Source: Diphasiastrum complanatum (lineage: Eukaryota; Streptophyta; Lycopodiopsida; Lycopodiales; Lycopodiaceae). Taken from it: a stretch of DNA of 64,000 nucleotides. Position numbers and translations under genes: made by a program. The stretch covers positions 48,212,921-48,276,920 of the forward strand of contig CM055110.1 of the NCBI GenBank assembly GCA_029204225.1. The letters are read 5' to 3'. Under the pieces are notes generated by a model. That model had not been told where the DNA came from, ran no database searches, and was given only the letters and a program-made list of their open reading frames with translations. Below, piece by piece: positions 1 to 10,706 of the stretch. The first letter of the stretch is position 1; each line of letters opens with the position of its first letter.

Positions 1-1350
1 TTTTCTAATTTGAAACAAGATTTTGTTTCGTAAAGGAAAGGTGTGTGTATCGGAGAATGACACTGTAAGGGCCCAAATCTTGCATGAGTGTCATGATAGT
101 CCATGTGCAAGACATCCGGGTATACAAAGAACACTTGACTTAGTTCAAAGGCAATTTTGGTGGCCTAAGATGAAAAGTCAGGTTGAGGCCTATGGACTTA
201 AATGTACTAAGTGCCAGTTAAATAAAGCAGAGAGGCTAAAAGCTAGTGGCCTATTACATCCTTTAGATATTCCTACCTGAAAGTGGGAAAGTATATCTAT
301 GGATTTTGTGGGCGGGCTTCCACGTACAGGGAAGGGCCACGATTCGGTTTGGGTCATTGTTGACAGACTTACGAAGTTTGCTCAATTTATCCCAACGAAA
401 ACTACTGTTAAAGCTTCAGAACTAGCTCAACTGTTTGTTGAGAAGCTTTTTCGACTGTACGGGCTGCCTTGCGATATTGTCAGTGACCGTGACCCAAAAT
501 TCACTGGGAATTTTTGGCAAGCAGTATTTGAAAAGTTAGAAACAACTTTAAGTATGAGTTCTACAGATCATCGGACGGTCAAACGGAAAGGACCAATCAG
601 ACGATGGAGGATATGCTTTGAGCATATGTGGACCATCGGCAGTTTGATTGGGAACAATACCTTGCATTGGTGGAATTTGCATATAACAGTGCAAAACATT
701 CAGCGACCGGATTCAGCCCTTTCATGCTTATGTATGGTTTTCAACCTCAATCACCAATTAGTGTAGGCATGAAAAACCTACGGTGCAAGCCGCAACTGAT
801 TTTCTTGCGGATATGCAAGAAATGTTACAGCTGGCTAAAGATAGCATAAGAAGTTCCCAAGACAGGGCAAGGCACTATGCTGATCTATCTCCGAAGCACA
901 AGGTATTCATGGTCAACGACTGGGTGTTTTTGAGAGTCCCTAGTCACTCTAGGGGCTTGAAAACTATTAAGTGTGCAAAGTTGGCAGCTAGGTATTGCGG
1001 TCCTTTTAAGGTTATCCAAGTGATAAACAAAGTCGCGTACAAACTAGACCTTCCAGCTAACGTTGGAATTCATCATGTTTTCCACGTTAGTAAGTTGAAA
1101 CCCTCATTGGGGGTTGGGGAGACCCTCGTCCCTGTGGAAGATCTAGTGGAACTTCTTTGTGATGAGTCTGTGAGTGGACCACCTGAACCCGAGGCGATTG
1201 TTAATAGCCAGCAGAGGACTCTACGGAGTAGAGTGCTTTGGGAATTTTTAGTCAGCTGGAGGGGCAAATCAAAAGAGGAGGATACCTGGGAAAAGGAGGC
1301 TGATCTCCAGAAGAATTTTCCAAATTTTTCTCCACAAGGAAAAATTTAAG
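1..1350 (+). mobile_element. Ty3/gypsy (chromovirus-like) pol 3' part, decayed
   Basis: Only the integrase end of pol is present; the rest lies left of the window. In order: an H2C2 zinc-binding region (HxxxxH and CxxC near 85-225), the integrase core beginning at MDFVGGLP (299) with the SDRDPKF motif near 480, and a C-terminal chromodomain (WEFLVSWRGKSKEEDTWE, about 1238-1300). The frame is broken by a TGA at 278-280 and by a frameshift near 560-600, so it cannot encode a working integrase. The purine-rich stretch at 1351-1362 is the left half of its polypurine tract, which continues at 7735 after a younger element. Family assignment is firm; lineage is inferred from the chromodomain. Confidence 0.9.
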
Positions 1351-1362
1351 TTTAGGGGAAAG

Positions 1363-1827
1363 AGTTATGATTAAAATCTTAGGTGTTGAATCAATGAAGC
1401 ATAAAAGACAGCAATAGACTAAAGCCCTACAAGCAATAGACAAGACAATAGGTTCTCCCACGAAGAGCCCAAGCAATACCAATCAATAATATGAAAAATG
1501 AGTGTACAAATGCCCCTATAAATACCCTACCAATGAACCCTAAAATAGGAATTCAAAAGTAAAGGGAGGCAAAATGTGGAGGGAAAATAGTGCGCCCTCC
1601 TACGGGCCCCCATTCCACATATAACCATATAATAAGGGCCCAAGGCCAGTCAATGACATAAAAAAGGACCCAGTGCGGGTCATAAGCATATAAAAAGGCT
1701 TTGGGGCCTGTACATGACTAATATAAAATGCGTAACCAGAAATATACCTAACCAACAGTAAATGTAAAGAGGCCTGCGGAATATATGCAGAGTAGCCTAG
1801 TAAGCCTGTATCCTGTAGTCCGTAACT
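1363..1827 (-). repeat. 3' LTR of the minus-strand gypsy element
   Basis: A 465-bp repeat matching 7270-7734 with about 11 mismatches counted by eye. Its ends are AGTTA and TAACT, not the usual TG and CA. The sequence just inside the element (near 1828-1840) is purine-rich on the minus strand (GGCCAGGGAG) and fits a weak polypurine tract. Confidence 0.93.
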
Positions 1828-2018
1828 CTCCCTGGCCATAAAGAACATTGCCCCCAATGTAGACAAAATAAGATAAGAACCAGTGCCAGAGAAAAATACT
1901 GCATCAAGATATCCCATCTGAGAAAGGAACATCAAGAGAAGCCGGAGCATCCCGAGAAGCAATGGTAGTTGCAAGTGATCGAGCCTAATCAGCCAGGATA
2001 GGGGTATAATAAAAAACA

Positions 2019-3715
2019 TCAATGGGCTCCCAAGTAGCTCCTCAATAGGACGACCATCCCACTGGACCAAAAACTGAACCTGTTGATGGCGATGACTATG
2101 CAATAAGCGCACCCGTAAAATAGCAGCTGGCAGGAATGGAAAAAGCTCTGGATCTGTAGGAAATGAGGAATCTCAAGGAGCATCATCCTCAATAGCAGCA
2201 CGTAATAAACTGACATGAAAGATATCACAAGCCCGAGTAGCAGCAGGTAACTCAAGACGATATGTAACTGGACTGAGGCGCTCAAGAATCTGAAAGGCCC
2301 ATAATAGTGCGGCGCAAGCTTCTCAGTAGAAGCAAGACCCTGTACAAAACAATGGCGAGCAAAGTGTAACCGGAGAAAAACAGTATCTCCCTCTGCAAAC
2401 TCAACATGGCGTCGATGACGATCAACAATGGTCCTGTACCGTTGCTGAATATGCTGTAAATGAGTAGCAGGTCTAGTAATAATCTCCCGAGCACTCGAAA
2501 GATAAGATGAAATAGTAACAGGTGCATCATTTGGAGGAGCAAGTATACCGGGTAGAACTGGTGAGTATCCATGAGCAAGCAGGAAAGGAGAAACACCTGT
2601 GCTGGAACTAACAGAATTGTTATAACTATACTCAACCAAACATAAATGTTGATCCCAATCACAACCAGAAGGAGAAACATAATGTCGTAAATAATCCTCC
2701 AATACCCGGTTAATAACCTCAGACTGACCATCCGCAGAAGAATGATAAGCAGTGCCCATAAGTATCCTAACATCCAAGATACGCATAAGCTCTGTCCAAA
2801 AACCTGATGTAAACTTGGTATCCCGATCAGTAAGTATAGATCGTGGGAGACCATGTAAGCGGAAAATCTCAGAAATAAATATACGACCACACTGCTCTGT
2901 TGTAATAGTACGTCTGACTGGTATGAAATGAGCTTGTTTAGAAAACCTATCAACTACCACCAAACAAGAGTCATGACCACGCTGAGTACTGGGAAGACCT
3001 AAAATGAAGTCCATAGATATATCAGTCCACTGGCGGGAAGGAATAGGCCAACTTTGAAGGAGACCGCCAGGTTTTTCACGGGAATACTTGTTACGAAGGC
3101 AAAAATCACAAGTATGAATAAGGTGGGAAAGCTCACACTTCATGGAAGGCCAATAAAAATGTTCTTTCAAACGGAACAAGGACTTCTGAAAACCAAAATG
3201 GCCACCAACAGGATAGGAATGGGCATCAAGAAGGAGCTGTGGACGTATGTCGAGAGTGCTGGGAATACATAACGAACCATAGTGAAACAAACGATGATTA
3301 ACAATGGAATAAACTTGGTGAGGGTGAGAGGAAGGAAGAGAGGCACACGACATAATATCACGAAAGTCTGGACATGTGGCATAAGCCTGAGGAAGATCAT
3401 CATACCAAGAGTGGGGAGACGTAACAAGACTGTAAGTAAGAGCAGGTAAACGAGACAAAGCATCAGCAGCAGCGTTACTTTTACCAGGCTTATAATGATT
3501 ATCAAAATGAAAGGACTGTAAAAACTGAAGCCAACAGTACTGACGATCACTAAGATCCTTTTGTGTATACAAATAATGAAGTGACTGGTGATCAGTAAAA
3601 ACATCAAACGGAACACGATACAGATAATGACGCCACTTCTTTAAAGCAAAAATGATAGCAAGCAACTCTTTTTCATGAGTGGAATAGCGCTGCTCATAGC
3701 GAACGAAGACGACGG
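2019..3715 (-). pseudogene. gypsy RNase H, integrase and chromodomain
   Basis: Continues the same pol in another frame. Visible in order are RNase H (YSTHEKELLAIIFALKKW and TDHQSLHYL), the integrase zinc region (HSYPVGGHFG to CDFCLRNK), the integrase core (MDFILGLP, LTDRDTKFTS, then the DGQSEV region with the catalytic glutamate) and, near 2110-2030, a chromodomain-like stretch (FLVQWDGRPIEE) whose tail is shifted in frame. Chromodomains of this clade direct integration to particular chromatin. Confidence 0.9.
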
Positions 3716-5350
3716 GATTCATATGCAATAACACACTGACGCTGACGTAACAAAGCACCTAATCCTGTGGAACTAGCATCAGTCTCAACAGCAAAACGCT
3801 GGGAAAAATTTGGAAGACATAAAACAGGGGCAGTGGTAAGCTTAACCTTCAAAGTATCAAAAGCTGACTGACATGCGGGAGTCCAAGCAAACGAAGTTTT
3901 CTTTTTCAACAGAGCATGCAAAGGAGATGCAAGAGTGGCAAAATGAGCAACTGGTTTACGAAGATGGATAGCAAGACCAAGAAACATACGAACATCATGA
4001 ACATCAGCAGGCACAGGCCATGAAAGAATAGAACGGACCTTACGAGGGTCGAGACGAACAGTACCATTAGTAACAAAGAAGCCCAAAAACTCGATTTGTA
4101 CAACAGCAAAAGAACATTTAGAACGTTTAGCATACAGATGATGAGTAACTAACAAAACAAAAACAGAACGAACTTGCTGAACATGAAGAGAGAGAGTGGT
4201 GCTATAAATGAGGATATCGTCAAAATAAACAATGACACACTTTCCAAGCAGAGGACGAAAGATGTTATTCATGACATTCTGAAAAGTGGGCGGGCCATTG
4301 GTAACACCAAAAGGAAGGACACGAAACTCATACAGACCAAAGTGGGTATAGAAAGTTGTCTTGTGCTCATCAGGAGGATGCATACGAATCTGGTGATAAC
4401 CGGAACGGAGGTCAAGTTTAGAAAAGATCTTGGCTTGGCCTAACTGGTCAAACAGGTCATCCATATGAGGGATAGTGTACTGATTACGGATAGTAAGTTT
4501 ATTTAAAGCACGATAATCAATACATAGACGTTTAGTACCATCCTTCTTATCAACAAGTAAAACAGGAGCACCAAAAGGACTGTGGCTAGGAACAATAAGG
4601 CCTTGACGTAATAAATCAGACACCTGACGCTGGACTTCTTCGCGCTCAACAATAGACATACGAAAAGGAGGACGAGAAGGAGGTGATGCAGAGGAAACAA
4701 GGTCTATATGGTGGTTGACATCTCGTAAAGGTGGTAACTGAGTTGGCTCTCTAAAAACATGCTCAAATTCACGCAACAGTTCAGAAAATACCTGTGGCAA
4801 AGGTGGTGCATCCGCAATAGGCTGAACTGGCTGAACAGAAAGAATAGCCGCACAGTGGGCCTTCGGGAGGCTCCGTATGAACTGCTTCCCGGAAATAAGC
4901 TGATAGTCCTGCCGAGAATCAATACCGGAAAATTGAGTACCATCATGAGAGAATGTCAATGTCTGTTGCTGGAGGTCTACTGTAACCGCACCAAGGGATG
5001 CAAACCAATTAGCACCGAGGATAAGATCGTACCGTGTAAGTGGAATAATATGAAAATCTGCCTGACCAAGGAAGTCTCCAATCCGATATAAAAGCTGCTG
5101 ATACATCTACGTGCTAGGAAAAGAGTGTGCGCTGGCAACCTCAACATGCAGGGGATGAGGCGTAGTGATTGGCATAGCACGAATGCGTGTAGTAATATGA
5201 CTGCTGAGAAACGAGTGAGTGCTACCTGTGTCAACAAGGGCAATAAACTCACGACCAGTGATACGTACGCGAAGACGGATATGGCGTGGACCCGGCTTAC
5301 CGACCCAAGTAGCATAAGCAAGCTGAGCATGGCATACAGCTAGATCAGGG
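3694..5350 (-). pseudogene. gypsy protease and reverse transcriptase
   Basis: The aspartic protease active site (LVDTGSTHSF) is encoded near 5235-5210. A stop follows near 5107, then an open frame of 470 residues from 5106 carries the second half of the protease, the RT palm (DLRSGYHQIRM) and the RT active site YFDDILIYS near 4230-4205. It ends in the start of RNase H (TDASSTGLGALL, near 3785). The frame shifts near 3700 and RNase H resumes in the next frame. Confidence 0.9.
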
Positions 5351-5382
5351 GGATCAGGAACAGGCTCAATGGGTGTGGCAAA

Positions 5383-6510
5383 CTAATCAACAGGTGGGTC
5401 ATCATCAAGAATATGAAGGCATATGGCAAAATCAGAACTATCATCAGGTGTGTCAGCATCATGGAAATAGACGGCAGTAGCAGTGGCAGGCTGTCGGCAA
5501 TCACGGGCGATATGATCAGGACTCTTATAGTTGAAACATAAGCGCTTTTCACGGATCTCAAACATCTCAGGCTGTGAGTAGCGACGAACAAAAACAGGAC
5601 GAGGAGAAAAAGGAGGACGTGGTGCAGAAGGAAGAGTGGACGAAGGTGAACTGACAAATGTGGGACTAGCAGAGGATGGAGAGGAAAAAATAGGACGTGT
5701 GAAAGGACGCGAAGGACGAGAAACAGAGGAAGAGATGGGAGAGTACTTGTGCTGCAGTGCGGTAGCAAGGGAGATGGCTTGAGAAAGAGTGAGTGGAAAA
5801 AAAGAAGAAACATCATACCTGAGTGCGTCTCGTAGACCAGCAACGTAGCGAGAGATGAGCTCCAATGTAGAAATATCTGAGAATAGATAGGAAAGCTCTG
5901 TAAACCGTGTCGTATAAGCAGCCAAGTCACCAGTGTGAGATAAACTGCGAAAGATGTCGCACTGTCGAATAAGCCACTGAGGATCAATCATCGCTAGGCG
6001 GAGTGCTGTCATAAACTCTGTCCAACTAGCAAGGCCAGGGTGTGAAGCCGTTTGGCGAAACATGCGCCACCAAGTAGCAGCACGGCCCTCCAAATGTAAA
6101 GCAGCCAAATGTATCCGCTGAATGTCAGTTTTGGGAAACATAAGGAAGTAGGTCTCAAGCTTAGAATACCAATTCTCGAGTTCATTCCCATCGGATGACC
6201 CAGAATACACAGTAAGCTGAACCTTATCCTTAAAGTCTCGTGGCAAAGGACCAGAAGATGAAGGAGTCTCGGGTGGTGGAAATGTACGCTGTGGGGGAAC
6301 AGGTGGAGATAGTGGAGAAACACTGGACTGTAATGATAGTGTAGCAATCTAGGCAGAAAGAGCAGTGAACGTCTCTCGTAACTCCTGGCGTAAATCAGTG
6401 CATACATCACTCATGGCTTCCCTAAGATGATCTCGGAATTCATGCCGTACTTCGTCAAGGTAAGTGGAAGACGGTATGCGAGGCTCAGAAGATGTAGGGG
6501 AAGTATCCAT
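5383..6510 (-). pseudogene. gypsy gag
   Basis: Reading starts at an ATG at 6510-6508 and is cut by an in-frame TAG at 6351-6349. The rest is open from 6246 to 5383. A typical retrotransposon gag core is visible (ENWYSKLETYF, then AATWWRMF about 60 residues in) and a CCHC-type knuckle near the C terminus. The knuckle reads CFNYKSPDHIARDC, so the second cysteine is replaced by tyrosine. The protein would form the particle shell; with the stop and the lost zinc ligand it is probably non-functional. Confidence 0.88.
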
Positions 6511-6734
6511 GGTCAAGGAATGCAGGAAGTGAAGAGAGTGTAAGAAAAGCTTAATATCGGAGGGAGCGGACTTTTGTCGTCACCCCAAATACGCTTTAGG
6601 TACACAAACGACACTAAGAGCAAGAAAGGAAATGACAAATGTCAAGAAAAGGTGTGGAAAGCAAGGAAAAAACCAGCAAAGATACCTCTCGATAGAGCTC
6701 CAAGCGTGTGCGAAGAGCTGGCTAGAAAATGTGA

Positions 6735-6950
6735 CCACAAGGAGAATGAAAGTGGGTGCTGTTCAGCCTCCGATCAATGCTGAAAATATGGCTGGAAATC
6801 TGTGGAAAACGTGATGAAATAGGGCGATGGACAGCCTCCAATCAAAACTGAAATATGGCTGAAACTTTGCTGGAACAATGGCTGAAAAATGTGATGAAGT
6901 AGGGCGCTGGACAGCCTCCAATCAATGCTGAAAAGATGGCTGGGAATCCT
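6735..6950 (-). repeat. Tandem repeats in the gypsy leader
   Basis: Three imperfect copies of a unit of about 70-80 bp sit between the primer-binding site and gag. The recurring words on the plus strand are GACAGCCTCCAATCAA and ATGGCTG. Two copies also share a GTGATGAARTAGGGCG stretch. They form part of the untranslated leader of the minus-strand element. Confidence 0.75.
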
Positions 6951-7254
6951 CTCCCTGAATCAAATGGAGGATTCAAAAAAAAAGAGGGAAAAGGATTTGG
7001 AACTTGGGCGCCGGAAATAATCTGCCCCAAAAAAAAAAAAAAAAATCCGGCTGCCAAATTTAGCGGAAGTACTTCCGCTAACTATCTGCTACAGCTCTGC
7101 CAAGGAAAATGCTCTGATGGGAGTTGGTCCTCCTCCAAACTGTGCTGAATGTTGCTGAAGCAAAGAGACGAAAGCCCTCAGCAAAGAGAGAAAAATCAGC
7201 AAGGAAAATGGGCACCCAATCAGAAAATCAGATCTGAAATTCAGCAATCAGGAA

Positions 7255-7269
7255 AGTGCTTTGATACCA
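7255..7269 (-). other. Primer-binding site (initiator tRNA-Met type)
   Basis: On the minus strand TGGTATCAAAGC directly abuts the 5' LTR. Plant LTR elements commonly carry TGGTATCAGAGC here, so this is the expected site with one difference. Confidence 0.8.
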
Positions 7270-7734
7270 AGTTATGATCAAAATCTCAGGTGTTGAATCA
7301 ATAAAGCATAAAAGACAGCAATAGACTAAAGCCCTACAAGCAATAGACAAGACAATAGGTTCTCCCACGAAGAGCCCAAGCAATACCAATCAATAATTTG
7401 AAAAATGAGTGTACAAATGCCCCTATAAATACCCTACCAATGAACCCTAAAATAGGAATTCAAAAGTAAAGGGAGGCAAAATGTGGAGGGAAAATAGTGC
7501 GCCCTCCTACGGGCCCCCACTCCACATATAACCATATAATAAGGGCCCAAGGCCAGTCAATGTCATAAAAAAGGACCCAGTGCGGGTCATAAGCATATAA
7601 AAAGGCTTTGGGGCATGTAGATGACTAATATAAAATGCGTAACCAGAAATATACCTAACCAACAGTAAATGTAAAGAGGTCTGCGGAATATATGCAGAGT
7701 AGCCCAGTAGGCCTGTATCCTGTAGTCCGTAACT
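7270..7734 (-). repeat. 5' LTR of the minus-strand gypsy element
   Basis: A 465-bp copy of 1363-1827. On the minus strand it starts AGTTACGG and ends CATAACT, followed at once by the tRNA-Met-type primer-binding site. Length equality and high identity with the other LTR date the insertion as fairly recent compared with the surrounding decayed elements. Confidence 0.93.
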
Positions 7735-8728
7735 GGAAGGAATGTTACATACCTATGTAACTAGCAGTACTTCAGACCCCTATTGGTCTGAATGGGAAGT
7801 TACCCTTGGATATGGATTACCCTTAGGATTAAGGGTATGTGCCTTTGGATAAGGGCAGGCAAGTGACTATACCTTGGTCGAAGGTATGGTGTCTTATGAC
7901 CCTTGGATAAGGGGTACCCTCAGGATTAAGGGTCGGTGCCTTAGATTAAGGTACTAGTGTCCTTGGTTAAGGGCAGCTAGGTGTCTATGCCTTGGATGGA
8001 GGTATGGAACCTAGAGAGGTGTTAGAAAGTCATTGGATGACTATTTTTCTAAACCTTGGGCCTCAACCTTGAACCATATCACTTTAATGGTCTAGGACCA
8101 AAGTATACATGCACAACTTGGGCATTGGGACCTAGTAGGAGGGCGCACTTCCAATGGGTCTAATGAGTTCCAAACTCCCACAAGAAAGGCATTCAAAGAG
8201 TCATAGGTTATGGAAGGAGTCTCTTGACTTTCCATAAGCCTATGGAGGTTCTTGGAGGTTCTTTAACTCCCCTAAGCTTCTCTCTCTCTCTCATTGGATG
8301 GGCATGGGACTCCATAGTGCACTGGAGGGGTCCATGGGCCATCTATATGAGGGTAGTAGGGCACCCATTGGGAGGGGAGAGATCTCTCTTACTTGCTTTG
8401 CTTATGCTCTAGTGTTGCTACTAGTGTGTAGAGTACTTTCTTGTGTGTAGTATGCTTAGGATTTGGACCTTGCTTATGGTATGGGACATAAGTAGGGTTT
8501 GGATCTTGAGTATGCTATAGTCTGTTGTGGTATGCTTGTGATTTGTTTATGGTTAGCAAGGGGGTGCTAGATAGGTCTTGCTTGGAGCTTGGATCTAGCT
8601 ATGGTTTGGTGGTGAATACTGGAGGCCAGCTTGTTATCTATCTTTGTGTTTAAGAGTTGCTAGTTTGTTTTAGTTAAGTTGTTGGATGGCATTGATCTCT
8701 CTAAGTTCCACCTTATCTATGTATTGTT
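7735..8728 (+). mobile_element. Polypurine-tract end and 3' LTR of the outer gypsy element
   Basis: Removing the minus-strand element joins the purine run at 1351-1362 to GGAAGGAA at 7735-7742, followed at once by TGTTACATACC at 7743. That is the arrangement of a polypurine tract and the start of a 3' LTR on the plus strand, so this belongs to the pol remnant at 1-1350. A TATA-like CTATATGAGG lies near 8343. The right end is not identified because retroelement pieces follow at about 8729. Confidence 0.65.
7800..8010 (+). repeat. Array of short stem-loop repeats in the outer LTR U3
   Basis: About eight or nine short imperfect palindromes follow one another, for example CCCTTAGGATTAAGGG, CCCTTGGATAAGGGG, CCCTCAGGATTAAGGG, CCTTAGATTAAGG and CCTTGGTTAAGGG. 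Each can fold as a 4-5 bp stem around a purine-rich loop. In an LTR this is the U3 region, where promoter and enhancer sites lie. Confidence 0.75.
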
Positions 8729-8768
8729 TGGTCTTATATGCCTTATGGCATGGAACTAAATCGTCTTC

Positions 8769-8834
<66 letters not shown>
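8729..8834 (+). repeat. Retroelement 3' tail: hairpin motif plus (TC)n(AT)n
   Basis: GTCTTATATGCC-TTAT-GGCATGGAA is followed by a (TC)n tract from about 8767 and an (AT)n tract to about 8833. The same hairpin motif followed by pyrimidine repeats recurs at 10193, 10620 and 16070, which marks it as the conserved 3' end of a SINE or LINE family. Confidence 0.7.
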
Positions 8835-8838
<4 letters not shown>

Positions 8839-9053
8839 TGGTCAACCACTTGAGGTATTGGCCCCTACACATATTTGGGTGTTGTATTCTTTGGTCCCAC
8901 TTTCAGTATGAGACAGGCAATGGTTTTCCAGTTATGGAAGGGCTATTCTTCATTGGTAGATCTGGAGAGACTATGTTTCAGTTCACACATTAGGGATGCG
9001 ACCAATTGGCACCTTGCTGCCTGTTGAAGATTTGTTGAAGGATTTGTGAACCA

Positions 9054-10225
9054 TGGCCAAGAATAGGAAAGGGGGTGGACCTGCCCCTGCCCCTGCTCCT
9101 CAAACATCCCGGACTCCATCGCTTCTATTTCAACATCCTCCTCTACAATGCTAGCTACGCCTCAACCATCTGCCATTCCCAGTATTGCTTCAATGTCTTC
9201 CTCACAGCCAGAACCACGTTTTTCTTCTACTTCATTGCCTATAGCAGACTCCCATGCTAACCGTGAAGTTATTGTAGCTCTTCCCTTAACTCCAAATAAC
9301 CCAGAAGCATTTGTGCCTCCATCCTTCATGATCTCTATTCTTTGGGCAGATCAAAAAAGTTTGTTCCCATACCTTAGCGGTCACCGAGAAAAACTTGCTT
9401 CTTATGAATCTATGATCCTAGTTGTGCAAATGCTCCTTCAGAAGCTAGATACGTTCATTGAAGAAGTCGAGAAAGAAGTTGCAAGTATCAAAATCGAAGT
9501 GTCTTCCCAAATAGCTACCTCAACTAAAATCTAGCAGCAGTTGGAACAACATCACACGACTATCCAATCATGGGCAGATGTACTTAAAGCTTCAACTCAT
9601 GCTATTCCTCCACCTCCTCCTTCAACTTCATTTATCTCAGCTACATTCACTAATGGCGGTCTGCGAGAGTAGAAAGCTCTTGATGTTCGTGTTAGAGTTG
9701 TTTTGAACTCCCCAAGACGCTATTGGAGAGGCTAAGAAGTCTCTGCAAGAGAATCTTCAGCATCACAACAAAGGTATGGAAATCGCTTGACAACCTAAGA
9801 AGGATCCGAATACCCTTGTTATACACTTCACCTAAATGTCTCACCCGTCATGAAGTGTTAGGGCAAAGATTGAAGCTGCGAGATACCAAAATCTACTTGG
9901 ACGAAGATCTTACTTTCATCCGGGTGCAAGAACACAAAAAGGGAAGACAAGAAGCTATAACAACTGGTAGGGCATTATCTGATTTGTGAATCGTAAACCA
10001 ACTGCCATTGATGAGAGTCTGAATTCTGAGATAGAACCAGAGTTAGAGAAATGAAGAAATGCCCAATAAATGGTTTTCAGACCCTATAATCTTGTATAAA
10101 TATCGCTTCTTGGTTAGCTGATTTAGTTAGTTTGCTCAACGGTATTGACCCGTCTATGTTCCATTTTCAAACCTAATTTTATGTTTTTTTTTGTCTGATA
10201 TGCCTCATGGCATGGAAAAGACATC

Positions 10226-10258
<33 letters not shown>
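9054..10258 (+). mobile_element. Non-LTR retroelement with ORF1-like frame and (TC)n tail
   Basis: A start-like ATGGCC at 9054 opens a proline/serine-rich leader. The readable frame then shifts: 9148-9534 contains a helical stretch (KLDTFIEEVEKEVASIKIEV), followed by a polyproline segment, and 9720-9989 contains RDTKIYLDEDLTFIRVQ, which resembles the nucleic-acid-binding part of LINE ORF1 proteins. Stops and shifts break it (for example near 9535 and 9672). No reverse transcriptase frame follows; the unit ends in the hairpin tail at 10193-10220 and a (TC)n tract. The ORF1 assignment is by general resemblance only. Confidence 0.55.
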
Positions 10259-10617
10259 TGCAGACATGACTGATAGCGATTGCGACGACATTCCCAGACC
10301 TAGAGACGACGAACCACCCAGCCTCAGGCGACCATGGGAGCTATACATCCCATTATGCGAGGTCCTACTTTTCGACGTCGACACCAGAGACAGCATTCAG
10401 CCACCCATGCAGCAGCTATGCCGATCACATCCTTTTTCGCGATCCGCATTTGACCTGGGTCTTTCAGACCACCTTGTTACATTCATACTGCGGTTATAGT
10501 ACTCATGGTAGTCATTTACATTCAGAGCACATTAGTTCTCTACATATACTTTTTATTTTGTATTACTTGAAGTCGTTACACACGCTCGCTCTGTTACCAC
10601 ACTTGACATGTATCTTT

Positions 10618-10658
10618 TAGTCTTATATGCCTTTTGGCATGGAAAAAATAAAGCGTTC

Positions 10659-10702
<44 letters not shown>
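10618..10702 (+). repeat. Retroelement 3' tail: hairpin motif plus (TC)n
   Basis: TCTTATATGCC-TTTT-GGCATGG, an AATAAA-like ATAAAG, then about 40 bp of (TC)n. Preceded by ACTTGACATGTATC, which also precedes the tail at 16070. Confidence 0.7.

Positions 10703-10706
<4 letters not shown>

Larger units (their letters stand above)
1363..7734 (-). mobile_element. Ty3/gypsy LTR retrotransposon, nearly full length, minus strand
   Basis: Two direct repeats of 465 bp bound the element. Reading the minus strand: 5' LTR, a primer-binding site matching initiator tRNA-Met (TGGTATCAAAGC, next to 7270), a leader with short tandem repeats, gag, protease, reverse transcriptase, RNase H, integrase and chromodomain, then the 3' LTR. 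Flanks read GAAAG (1358-1362) and GGAAG (7735-7739), a likely 5-bp target duplication with one mismatch. Coding is damaged: a stop in gag (6349-6351), a stop between protease and RT (near 5107), a frameshift between RT and RNase H (near 3700) and one in the chromodomain region. It is recent but not autonomous as read. Confidence 0.93.

Noticed and set aside
2282-2953. Hydrophobic leucine-rich frames on the minus strand (also 3167-3616, 5340-5987)
   Set aside because: They are shadow frames of the gypsy pol and gag genes.
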